Assembly (NCBI GenBank): GCA_038237055.1
Contig: JBBRZD010000122.1
Span: 1-8,717, forward strand
DNA: 8,717 nt
DNA from: Dokdonella_A sp038237055
Lineage (GTDB): Bacteria; Pseudomonadota; Gammaproteobacteria; Xanthomonadales; Rhodanobacteraceae
Direction of reading: 5' to 3'
Shown: piece by piece, positions 1-5,841 of the stretch
Numbering within the stretch: the stretch's first letter is position 1
Layout: every line of letters begins with the position of its first letter
The notes under the pieces: generated by a model
What the model was told of the DNA's origin: nothing
Databases searched by the model: none
The model's input: only the letters and a program-made list of their open reading frames with translations
Program-made: the position numbers and the translations under genes

Positions 1-88
1 CCGCCCCTGATACCCTGCGCGCCACGTAAAGTCATTCCCATTCCAATATCCGGCACGCCTCGATATCGCCGGCCGTCAGGTATTGCGC
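1..88. other. Non-coding start of window, upstream of mtnA
   Basis: No gene is recognisable in this short stretch, and no convincing -35/-10 pair or terminator is seen. It may be the mtnA leader or the end of an intergenic region that begins outside the window. A weak CAGG at 77-80, eight bases before the mtnA ATG, is the only ribosome-binding-like sequence. Confidence 0.5.
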
Positions 89-1120
89 ATGAGCATCTCG
101 CCCGCGAACAATCACGATTCGATTCGCGCCGTACTTTGGCAAGGCGATCACCTGCGCTTGCTCGACCAGCGTCGCTTGCCAGCCGAAGAAACGTATGTCG
201 ATTGCCGCAGTGCACGCGAGGTCGCCGACGCTATTCGTGAACTGGTGGTGCGCGGTGCGCCCGCGATCGGAATTTCGGCTGCTTGGGGGGTGGTTATCGC
301 TGCACAGCGAGATCCGGCACAACTCGACGCGGCGCTGGCGGAGTTGCGTGCTGCGCGGCCGACAGCGGTCAATCTGATGTGGGCGCTGGATCGCATGAAG
401 CGCGTGATCGCGCACGATGCGAATGCCGACGCGCTGGCACGCGAGGCACAGGCTATCCAGGACGAGGATCTCGCCGCAAACCGGCGCATGGGCGAACTGG
501 GTGCAGCCCTGCTCGGCACGAATGTCGGCGTGCTAACCCATTGCAATACGGGCTCGCTCGCGACGGCTGGATTCGGCACAGCCCTCGGCGTGATCCGCGC
601 GGGCGTCAGCAGTGGCCAGATCGCGCGCGTGTTTGCAGGTGAGACGAGGCCGTGGCTGCAGGGAGCGCGCCTGACAATCTGGGAGCTTTTGCGCGACGGG
701 ATTCCTGCGACACTGATCGCAGACTCCGCCGCAGCGCACTTGATGAAATCGGGTGCCATCCAGTGGGTCATCGTCGGCGCCGACCGCATCGCGGCGAACG
801 GCGACACTGCAAACAAGATCGGCACTTATCAACTCGCCATTGGCGCTCGACATCACGGCATCAAGTTCATGGTCGTCGCGCCCTCATCGACGGTCGACAT
901 GTCGACGCAGAACGGCGCCGCCATCGAAATCGAATTTCGCACGCCGGACGAACTGTTTGCCTATGGCGGTCGACGCACTGTGGTCGAAGGCGCCAATGCG
1001 TGGAACCCTGTATTTGACGTGACGCCGGCATCCTTGATCGACGCGATCGTGACCGAACGCGGCATCGTCGAGCATCCCGATGCGAAACGTATGGGCGACA
1101 TGTTCGGCATCAGTCGCTAA
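89..1120 (+). CDS. mtnA: S-methyl-5-thioribose-1-phosphate isomerase (MtnA)
   Basis: This 343-residue cytoplasmic enzyme of the methionine salvage pathway converts 5-methylthioribose-1-phosphate to 5-methylthioribulose-1-phosphate. It belongs to the eIF2B-alpha/MtnA isomerase family. Seen in the protein: VRGAPAIG (residues 54-61), where the Arg-Gly-Ala binds substrate phosphate in the family; HCNTGSLAT with Cys152; the ETRPWLQGARLT segment (185-196); and GADRIAANGDTANKIGTY with Asp232. Cys152 and Asp232 correspond to the catalytic Cys/Asp pair of the family. The length is normal. An in-frame TTG lies two codons earlier at 83, but the ATG at 89 is preferred as the ordinary start and leaves a CAGG upstream. 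The next gene follows after 21 nt on the same strand, so co-transcription is likely. No other salvage genes are in the window. Confidence 0.96.
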   Translation: MSISPANNHDSIRAVLWQGDHLRLLDQRRLPAEETYVDCRSAREVADAIRELVVRGAPAIGISAAWGVVIAAQRDPAQLDAALAELRAARPTAVNLMWALDRMKRVIAHDANADALAREAQAIQDEDLAANRRMGELGAALLGTNVGVLTHCNTGSLATAGFGTALGVIRAGVSSGQIARVFAGETRPWLQGARLTIWELLRDGIPATLIADSAAAHLMKSGAIQWVIVGADRIAANGDTANKIGTYQLAIGARHHGIKFMVVAPSSTVDMSTQNGAAIEIEFRTPDELFAYGGRRTVVEGANAWNPVFDVTPASLIDAIVTERGIVEHPDAKRMGDMFGISR

Positions 1121-1141
1121 CGTTCGGAACGAAGGAAGAGG

Positions 1142-1555
1142 ATGCTGCGCAAGCAAATTCTGCTGTTCGCGATCGTCGGTGTTATCGGTTTCGTCGTCGA
1201 TGCCGGTGTCGTGCAATGGCTGGTGCGCGAATTTGCGATCAATCCGTACGGCGCACGTGTCGTTTCGTTCCTCGCAGCGGCGACGACGACCTGGGGATTC
1301 AATCGACGCTACACCTTCGCGGGTCATGGCGGCGGCAGTCGACGCCGCGAACTGCTGCGCTATCTGGTCGCAATGGCGATTGGTTTTGCGTTGAACTACG
1401 GCGCGTACGTTTTCTGTATTTCGATGTGGCCTCTGGTGCGCACCGACTGGCCTGCGATTGGTGTGGCAGCGGGTTCGGCGGCAGGCGCGATCGTGAATTT
1501 CCTGAGCTCCAAATACTGGATTTTTCGCGCCCCGAAGGAAGATCGGTCGCACTAG
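1142..1555 (+). CDS. GtrA-family four-helix membrane protein
   Basis: This is a 137-residue integral membrane protein of the GtrA-like family (the type member is linked to flipping undecaprenyl-phosphate-linked glucose in O-antigen glucosylation; others serve teichoic acid or arabinogalactan glycosylation). Four hydrophobic segments are visible at roughly residues 5-28, 37-58, 71-96 and 103-123. Family hallmarks are present: an N-terminal LLFAIVGVIGFVVDAGVV helix, a WGFNRRYTF motif ending helix 2, and a NFLSSKYWIF motif ending helix 4. The start has a good ribosome binding site (AAGGAAG at 1132-1138) and lies 21 nt after mtnA. No glycosyltransferase is adjacent, so the lipid-linked substrate cannot be inferred. 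The family call is firm; the role is not. Confidence 0.87.
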   Translation: MLRKQILLFAIVGVIGFVVDAGVVQWLVREFAINPYGARVVSFLAAATTTWGFNRRYTFAGHGGGSRRRELLRYLVAMAIGFALNYGAYVFCISMWPLVRTDWPAIGVAAGSAAGAIVNFLSSKYWIFRAPKEDRSH

Positions 1556-1662
1556 CAGCGTTCGAAAATCGCGCTCAAGCAGCTCCCGAGGGATGTCCGG
1601 GTTTCTGGCTGTCCCAGGAGCCGGCGCCAACCGCCATGGATAGCACGTAAGTCCCGCTTCCG

Positions 1663-1679
1663 GCAGCGAAAAACGCTGC
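1663..1679 (+). terminator. Small hairpin after mtnA/GtrA unit, possible weak terminator
   Basis: GCAGCG (1663-1668) pairs perfectly with CGCTGC (1674-1679) across an AAAAA loop. The bases that follow, TCTAAAG, are not a U-tract, so efficient intrinsic termination is doubtful. It could mark the 3' end of the upstream transcript or simply be a structured spacer. Confidence 0.3.
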
Positions 1680-1696
1680 TCTAAAGCCCCCTCGCG

Positions 1697-1705
1697 TGGT
1701 AAGAT
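1697..1705 (+). promoter_or_regulatory. Probable gyrA promoter (extended -10)
   Basis: TG-G-TAAGAT forms an extended -10 element, with TAAGAT matching TATAAT at five of six positions. No good -35 is found about 17 nt upstream, which fits extended -10 promoters. The predicted transcription start is near 1712, giving a leader of about 130 nt before the gyrA ATG at 1841. This is inferred from pattern only. Confidence 0.45.
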
Positions 1706-1840
1706 TTCGTGTTGTGCTCGCGCATGCCGGAAGGCTGGTGCGCGACCTGTGCGAACGTCGCCTGCGGTGAGTTTTTTCACGCCGAAAATCCCTGCAGGGT
1801 CGACTCGCTTCCGCAATTCAAGACTTGCAGAGGGTTCCTG

Positions 1841-4438
1841 ATGGCTGAGCTGGCCAAAGAAGTCATTCGCGTCAATATCGAGGACGAAGTCCGCAAGAGT
1901 TATCTCGATTACGCGATGAGCGTGATCGTCGGGCGCGCGCTCCCCGACGTGCGCGATGGCCTGAAGCCAGTGCATCGGCGCACCCTGTATGCGATGCACG
2001 AAGCGAACACTGCGTGGAACCGCCCGTACGTGAAGTGCGCACGCGTGGTGGGCGAGGTGATGGGTAAATTCCATCCGCATGGCGACTCGTCGATCTATGA
2101 CGCGTTGGTGCGCATGGCGCAGGATTTCTCGATGCGCTACATGCTCGTCGACGGCCAGGGCAACTTCGGCTCGGTCGACGGTGACGAAGCGGCGGCGATG
2201 CGTTACACCGAGTGTCGCTTGGAGCGACTCGCTTCGGAATTGCTCGCGGACATCGACAAGGAAACGGTCGACTACCAGCCGAATTACGACGAGAAGGAAC
2301 TCGAGCCGACCGTTCTGCCGACGCGTATCCCGAATCTGCTGGTGAATGGTTCGTCCGGTATCGCGGTTGGCATGGCGACGAATATTCCGCCGCACAACCT
2401 CACTGAAGTGCTGTCCGCGTGCATTGCGCTGATCGACGATCCGGAGCTTGGATTCGACGATCTCATGCGCCTCATACCCGGACCGGATTTTCCGACGGCG
2501 GGCATCATCAATGGCTCTGCCGGCATCGTCGAAGCCTACAAGACCGGCCGCGGCCGCATCCTGGTGCGTGCCAAAGCCGGTATCGAAACCGAGGACAACG
2601 GTCGCGAAACGATCATCGTCAGCGAACTGCCGTACCAGGTGAACAAGGCGCGGCTGATCGAGAAGATTGCCGAGCTGGTCAAGGAAAAGCGCATCGAGGG
2701 CATTACCGAACTGCGCGATGAATCGGACAAGGACGGCCTGCGCGTTGTCATCGAGGTGCGCCGTGATACCTCGGCCGACGTGCTGCTCAACAACCTGTTC
2801 CAGCAGACCCAGCTGCAGGTCACGTTCGGTATCAACATGGTTGCGCTGCTCGACGGCCAGCCACGCACGCTCGGCTTGCGCGAAATACTCGATGCATTCA
2901 TCCGCCATCGCCGCGAAGTCGTCACCCGTCGCACCATCTTCGATCTGCGCAAGGCGCGTGCGCGTGCGCACATCGTTGAAGGTTTGACCGTCGCGCTTGC
3001 CAACATCGACGAGATGATCGAGCTGATCAAGACGTCGCCAAATTCGGACGAAGCGAAGCAGCGCATGCTCGCGCGTCGCTGGGAGCCGGGCATGGTACGC
3101 GCGCTTCTTGCGGCTGCTGGTGCGGAGGCATCGCGCCCGGAAGAAATGTCGCTCGAGAACGGCTTGCAAGCGGATGGGTACCAGTTGTCCGAGATCCAGG
3201 CCAAAGAGATCCTGGAGATGCGCCTGAACCGCCTGACCGGGCTGGAACAGGAAAAGCTCAGCGACGAGTACAGGGAACTGCTGCACACGATCTCCGGGCT
3301 TATCGAGATTCTCGAAAATCCGGACGTGTTGCTGAAGATCATTCGCGACGAATTTGTTGCATTGAAGGAACAGTATGGCGATGCGCGCCGCACTGCCATC
3401 CAGACCAGCCAGGAAGATCTCGACATTCTCGATCTGATCGAGCCTGAGGACGTCGTCGTCACGCTGTCGCACGCAGGCTATGCAAAGCGTCAGCCTGCAA
3501 GCATCTATCGCGCGCAACGCCGTGGCGGTAGAGGACGTTCCGCGACGAACATGAAGGAAGAGGATTTCGTCGAGCGCCTGTGGATCGCGAACACGCACGA
3601 CATCCTGCTGGTGTTCACCAGCGCCGGCCGCGTGTTCTGGCTCAAGGTCTACAAGTTGCCGGACGCGGGTCCCAACGCGCGCGGCAAGCCGATCGTGAAT
3701 CTGTTGCCGCTCGAGCCCGATGAAAAGGTACAGGCCGTGCAGCCTGTGCGCGAATTCAGCGAAGACCGTTACGTATTCTTCGCGACCCGCAACGGAACCG
3801 TGAAGAAGACCCCGCTGACCGAGTTCGCATACCAGTTGCAGCGCGGAAAAATTGCAATTGGCCTCGATGAGGGCGATGCACTCGTCGATGTGCAGATCAC
3901 CGACGGCGCGCGCGACATTCTGCTGTTCGCATCAAACGGAAAGGCCGTGCGCTTCGACGAGAATTCGGTGCGTTCAATGGGCCGCACGGCCACCGGCGTG
4001 CGCGGCATGCGGCTGGCCGAAGGCGTGCAGGTTGTCAGCTTGATCGTCCGCGAAGGCGAGGACGATGTTCTCACCGCAACCGAACGCGGTTTCGGCAAAC
4101 GCACACCGCTCGTCGACTACCCGCGCAAGGGTCGTGGCACGCAGGGCGTGATCGCGATCCAGTGCTCCGAGCGCAACGGCGCGCTGATTGGCGCGGTGCA
4201 GCTTGGCGAGAGCCACGAGCTGATGCTGATCTCGAACCAAGGCACCCTCGTGCGCACGCGCGCGAGCGAGATCGCGCTCGTGGGCCGCAACACGCAAGGT
4301 GTAACCCTGATCCGACTGCCTGCCGACGAGGCGCTGGTGGGCGTCGTGAAGGTCGATTCGCTCGGCGAGGATGACGCTGCCGATGCAGTTTCCGTCGAAG
4401 GTGATGTCGCACCGGAGTCGCTGCCGCCGAGCGAGTAG
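1841..4438 (+). CDS. gyrA: DNA gyrase subunit A
   Basis: This 865-residue protein is the DNA breakage-reunion subunit of the A2B2 type II topoisomerase that introduces negative supercoils. Numbering matches E. coli GyrA: the catalytic Tyr is Tyr122 in AAAMRYTE, and the quinolone-resistance region reads HPHGDSSIYD with Ser83 and Asp87, the susceptible wild-type residues. The N-terminal winged-helix/tower/coiled-coil part covers about residues 1-520. The GyrA box QRRGGRG is at residues 559-565 and begins the beta-pinwheel DNA-wrapping domain (about 530-835). An acidic tail (GEDDAADAVSVEGD...) ends the protein, as in enterobacterial GyrA. The ATG at 1841 is chosen because MAELAKEVIRVNIEDEVRKS is the family N-terminus and AGAGGG precedes it. 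No frameshift is seen. The next gene is convergent. Confidence 0.98.
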   Translation: MAELAKEVIRVNIEDEVRKSYLDYAMSVIVGRALPDVRDGLKPVHRRTLYAMHEANTAWNRPYVKCARVVGEVMGKFHPHGDSSIYDALVRMAQDFSMRYMLVDGQGNFGSVDGDEAAAMRYTECRLERLASELLADIDKETVDYQPNYDEKELEPTVLPTRIPNLLVNGSSGIAVGMATNIPPHNLTEVLSACIALIDDPELGFDDLMRLIPGPDFPTAGIINGSAGIVEAYKTGRGRILVRAKAGIETEDNGRETIIVSELPYQVNKARLIEKIAELVKEKRIEGITELRDESDKDGLRVVIEVRRDTSADVLLNNLFQQTQLQVTFGINMVALLDGQPRTLGLREILDAFIRHRREVVTRRTIFDLRKARARAHIVEGLTVALANIDEMIELIKTSPNSDEAKQRMLARRWEPGMVRALLAAAGAEASRPEEMSLENGLQADGYQLSEIQAKEILEMRLNRLTGLEQEKLSDEYRELLHTISGLIEILENPDVLLKIIRDEFVALKEQYGDARRTAIQTSQEDLDILDLIEPEDVVVTLSHAGYAKRQPASIYRAQRRGGRGRSATNMKEEDFVERLWIANTHDILLVFTSAGRVFWLKVYKLPDAGPNARGKPIVNLLPLEPDEKVQAVQPVREFSEDRYVFFATRNGTVKKTPLTEFAYQLQRGKIAIGLDEGDALVDVQITDGARDILLFASNGKAVRFDENSVRSMGRTATGVRGMRLAEGVQVVSLIVREGEDDVLTATERGFGKRTPLVDYPRKGRGTQGVIAIQCSERNGALIGAVQLGESHELMLISNQGTLVRTRASEIALVGRNTQGVTLIRLPADEALVGVVKVDSLGEDDAADAVSVEGDVAPESLPPSE

Positions 4439-4498
4439 CGGCGGCTGGTGCGATCGTCAGCGACGGCAGCGAATTCGCCGGCGGTCGTGCTGATGGAC

Positions 4499-4530
4499 TG
4501 TGGGAGCGGTTTCGGCCGCGACGCTTGTCG
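4499..4530 (+). repeat. REP-like palindromic intergenic repeat
   Basis: The segment starts CTGTGGGAGCGG and its core, GCGGT-TTCG-GCCGC (4506-4519), forms a five-pair stem (one T-G wobble) with a TTCG tetraloop. It resembles the dispersed TGTGGGAGCGAC...GTCGC REP-type palindromes I recall from Pseudomonas and Xanthomonas genomes. Only one copy is in the window, so its repetitive nature is inferred from memory of those elements. Confidence 0.5.
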
Positions 4531-4559
4531 CCGAGTGGCGCAACACCATCCCCATCCGA

Positions 4560-4580
4560 CCCTCCCCTTGAAGGGGAGGG
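4560..4580. repeat. CCCTCCCC palindrome, dispersed-repeat type or terminator-like hairpin
   Basis: CCCTCCCC (4560-4567) pairs perfectly with GGGGAGGG (4573-4580) across a TTGAA loop: an eight-pair, GC-rich stem. It is preceded by ACCATCCCCATCCGA, an arrangement that recalls a very common intergenic palindrome of xanthomonads and betaproteobacteria. It lies 121 nt after the gyrA stop. The downstream sequence ATTTC is only weakly T-rich, so a terminator role is possible but unproven. Confidence 0.5.
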
Positions 4581-4583
4581 ATT

Positions 4584-4600
4584 TCAGGCTTGGCGCCTGA
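4584..4600. terminator. Second hairpin between convergent genes
   Basis: TCAGGC (4584-4589) pairs with GCCTGA (4595-4600) over a TTGGC loop, only three bases after the preceding palindrome. No T-tract follows on either strand. It lies 35 nt from the peroxiredoxin stop, so a role in ending that transcript is conceivable. Confidence 0.3.
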
Positions 4601-4635
4601 GCACTCTCCCGCTATATGTGTGCAATCGAATGCAA

Positions 4636-5115
4636 TCAGCCGATCGCTTCGAGCATCGACTCCGCGCTGGATACCTTGAACTCGCCCGGCGCCTCGACAT
4701 GAAGTTGCTTCACGACGCCGTCTTCGGCGAACAGCGCGAAGCGCTTGCCGCGTATTCCCATGCCGTATCGCGTCGCGTCCATCTCGAGCCCGAGGGCCTG
4801 CGCGAACGCGCCATTGCCGTCCGCGAGCATCATGAGTCCATCGGGCACGTGCTGCGTCTTTGCCCACGCGTCCATCACGTACGCATCATTGACCGCAATG
4901 CAGGCGACGTCGATGCCGCGCTGGCGAAACGTATCGAAGTGCTCGACGTAGCCGGGAAGATGGCGCGCCGAACAGGTGGGCGTGAAGGCGCCCGGTACGG
5001 AAAAAAGAACGACCTTCTTGCCCGAGAAAATATCCTCGGTCGAAATCGGTTGTACGCCGTCCTTGAGTACGTTCAAGGTCGCGCCCGGAATACGCTCGCC
5101 AATCTGGATCGTCAT
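4636..5115 (-). CDS. Peroxiredoxin of the Prx5/PrxII (AhpE-Ahp1-like) type
   Basis: This 159-residue cytoplasmic thiol peroxidase reduces hydrogen peroxide and organic hydroperoxides. It opens MTIQIGERIP and carries VPGAFTPTCS with the peroxidatic Cys48 in the T-P-T-C motif. A second and only other cysteine, Cys72 in ACIAVND, is placed as in plant type II peroxiredoxins (about 25 residues later). GIRGKRFAL supplies the conserved active-site arginine region. In the family, reduction is by glutaredoxin/glutathione or thioredoxin; which applies here cannot be seen, and there is no fused glutaredoxin domain. The ATG at 5115 is chosen over a longer frame reaching 5229 because it gives the family N-terminus and normal length; the extra residues overlap the divergent regulatory region. 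A CAGG lies upstream. It is divergent from hsp20. Confidence 0.93.
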   Translation of the reverse strand: MTIQIGERIPGATLNVLKDGVQPISTEDIFSGKKVVLFSVPGAFTPTCSARHLPGYVEHFDTFRQRGIDVACIAVNDAYVMDAWAKTQHVPDGLMMLADGNGAFAQALGLEMDATRYGMGIRGKRFALFAEDGVVKQLHVEAPGEFKVSSAESMLEAIG

Positions 5116-5142
5116 GGGAAATACCTGCAGGATTGAAGCGGA

Positions 5143-5148
5143 ATCATA
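5143..5148 (-). promoter_or_regulatory. Candidate -10 for the peroxiredoxin gene
   Basis: On the minus strand TATGAT (five of six to TATAAT) lies 28 nt before the ATG. The best -35 candidate, TGTAAC about 19 nt further upstream, is poor. This would give a short leader of about 20 nt. No OxyR-like operator was recognised. Confidence 0.3.
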
Positions 5149-5176
5149 ACTGTGTCGACGCCATCGCGTTACAGCC

Positions 5177-5206
5177 CTTGAAAGATGCATCCCTTGAAAC
5201 CCCGTT
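5177..5206 (+). promoter_or_regulatory. Sigma-32 (heat-shock) promoter for hsp20
   Basis: CTTGAAA at 5177-5183 is an exact match to the sigma-32 -35 consensus. CCCCGTT at 5200-5206, after a 16-nt spacer, resembles the CCCCAT -10. A second exact CTTGAAA at 5193-5199 sits 16 nt downstream, with a weaker ACCAAT 13 nt after it at 5213-5218. Either would start transcription (about 5213 or 5226) ahead of the hsp20 ATG. This is consistent with heat induction of the gene; it is a consensus match, not a demonstration. Confidence 0.65.
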
Positions 5207-5230
5207 GGGCGTACCAATTTTCCGGTCATC

Positions 5231-5263
5231 GCGGCGTTCTTGCCGCACCCCTATGCGGAGAGA
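5231..5263 (+). promoter_or_regulatory. Candidate RNA thermometer in the hsp20 leader (ROSE-like)
   Basis: CCGCA (5243-5247) can pair with TGCGG (5254-5258), and beyond a G-A mismatch TTCT-type bases 5238-5241 pair with 5260-5263 (one U-G wobble). Together these mask the whole ribosome binding site GGAGAGA. The UUGCC at 5240-5244 is close to the UUGCU/UCGCU anti-Shine-Dalgarno motif of ROSE thermometers found before many hsp20 genes. A competing hairpin, GCGGC (5231-5235) with GCCGC (5242-5246), uses the same bases and would free the site. This is inference from pairing alone. Confidence 0.5.
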
Positions 5264-5266
5264 CAC

Positions 5267-5707
5267 ATGTTCGTCAGCCAACACAATCCGTTGTTCGTGC
5301 GTGCCCACATCCCGTCCCGGCACGCCCTCAACCATTTCTTCCGTCATGCTGCCGATGAGGTCGCCACCGACGAGGCGCAGGCGTGGGTTCCGCGCGTCGA
5401 CATCCGTGAGGAGTCCACGCGTTTCGTGATCCTCGCCGATCTGCCGGGCGTCAATCTTGCCGACATCGAAATCCAGATGGACAACGGCGCGCTTTCCCTG
5501 AAGGGCGAGCGCAGGGCGACAACGGTGGGCGAGGGCGTCACCTCGACACGTAGCGAGCGCCTGCACGGCCGTTTCGACCGCCGTTTCGCGCTGCCCGATA
5601 GCGCCGATTGCGAGAGCGTCAGTGCCGTGGGCCGCAACGGCGTGCTCGAGATCTCGATCCCGAAGAAGCCCGAGACGACGCCGCGCCGTATCGTCATCAA
5701 CGGCTGA
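5267..5707 (+). CDS. Hsp20 / alpha-crystallin small heat-shock protein
   Basis: This 146-residue ATP-independent holdase binds unfolding proteins and passes them to the Hsp70 system. It has a short N-terminal arm (about 1-37) and an alpha-crystallin domain (about 38-131) beginning WVPRVDIRE and containing ADLPGV (57-62), the GRFDRRFALP strand and the signature GVLEISIP (125-132). The C-terminal tail has an I-x-I motif (IVI, 142-144), which in the family docks onto neighbouring dimers to build oligomers. The start at 5267 is set by GGAG at 5257-5260; an in-frame TTG at 5240 would add nine residues and destroy the leader structure. Heat-shock promoter boxes lie upstream and a strong terminator downstream. 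The DnaJ-like cochaperone gene follows. Confidence 0.95.
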   Translation: MFVSQHNPLFVRAHIPSRHALNHFFRHAADEVATDEAQAWVPRVDIREESTRFVILADLPGVNLADIEIQMDNGALSLKGERRATTVGEGVTSTRSERLHGRFDRRFALPDSADCESVSAVGRNGVLEISIPKKPETTPRRIVING

Positions 5708-5742
5708 GGAAACGCTACGCTTATGCCGACGTGATGGCTTTG

Positions 5743-5769
5743 GTACGCTGCCCCAAATGTGCAGCGTGC
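5743..5769 (+). other. Hairpin in the hsp20 3' region
   Basis: GTACGCTGC (5743-5751) pairs with GCAGCGTGC (5761-5769), nine pairs with one U-G wobble, around a nine-base loop. It lies 36 nt after the hsp20 stop and 16 nt before the terminator stem. It may protect the 3' end of the message; no other role can be seen. Confidence 0.35.
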
Positions 5770-5771
5770 TG

Positions 5772-5777
5772 GATAAT
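5772..5777 (+). promoter_or_regulatory. Candidate -10 before the DnaJ-like gene
   Basis: GATAAT matches TATAAT at five of six positions. No -35 is found at usual spacing (the nearest, TTGGTA at 5740-5745, is 26 nt away). A transcript from here would begin immediately at the terminator stem, which makes it a doubtful promoter. Confidence 0.2.
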
Positions 5778-5784
5778 GTGATCC

Positions 5785-5823
5785 CGGCCCGCGGTTGCGC
5801 AACCGCGGGCCGTTTTCGTTTTT
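5785..5823 (+). terminator. Intrinsic terminator after hsp20
   Basis: Bases 5785-5798 and 5799-5812 are exact reverse complements (14 + 14, GC-rich). They form a stem of about 12 pairs around a tight GCGC-type loop and are followed at once by TTTTCGTTTTT. This is a textbook Rho-independent terminator for the hsp20 message. It lies 18 nt before the start of DnaJ-like translation signals' final bases and within the only space where that gene's promoter could be. Confidence 0.9.
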
Positions 5824-5841
5824 GAAGTTTCGAGGTAAGGA

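Larger units (their letters stand above)
1556..1840 (+). promoter_or_regulatory. Intergenic region and leader upstream of gyrA
   Basis: This 285-nt gap separates the GtrA-family gene from gyrA and contains no supported gene. It holds a small hairpin (1663-1679), a promoter-like extended -10 (1697-1705) and a presumed untranslated leader of about 130 nt. An open frame runs from 1709 into gyrA, but its added N-terminal residues match nothing expected for GyrA, so it is treated as leader. AGAGGG at 1829-1834 sits six bases before the gyrA ATG. Confidence 0.6.
4439..4635. other. Non-coding block between convergent gyrA and peroxiredoxin genes
   Basis: This 197-nt block separates the two stop codons and holds three successive palindromes (4506-4519, 4560-4580, 4584-4600). 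Open frames crossing it are shadows of the peroxiredoxin gene. Any of the hairpins could serve bidirectional transcript ending, but none has a clear U-tract on either strand. Confidence 0.6.

Noticed and set aside
1790..1806. PstI/SbfI-like CCTGCAGG next to GTCGAC, like a cloning polylinker
   Set aside because: The sites are separate and fit the surrounding GC-rich sequence; no vector sequence is nearby and gyrA continues normally.
1709..1840. N-terminal extension of GyrA by 44 residues
   Set aside because: The extension resembles no GyrA N-terminus, starts at a TTG inside the promoter region, and the ATG at 1841 has a good ribosome binding site and the family start.
884..3598. A 904-codon open frame antisense to gyrA and the GtrA-family gene
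   Set aside because: It crosses two confidently identified genes, has no recognisable domain, and long antisense frames are expected from the codon use of GC-rich genes.
4525..5136. 203-codon plus-strand open frame opposite the peroxiredoxin gene
   Set aside because: It has no family features, begins inside the palindromic block and mirrors a well-supported gene.
5116..5229. N-terminal extension of the peroxiredoxin by 38 residues
   Set aside because: It overlaps the hsp20 control region and does not resemble a signal peptide or the family; normal length is reached from 5115.
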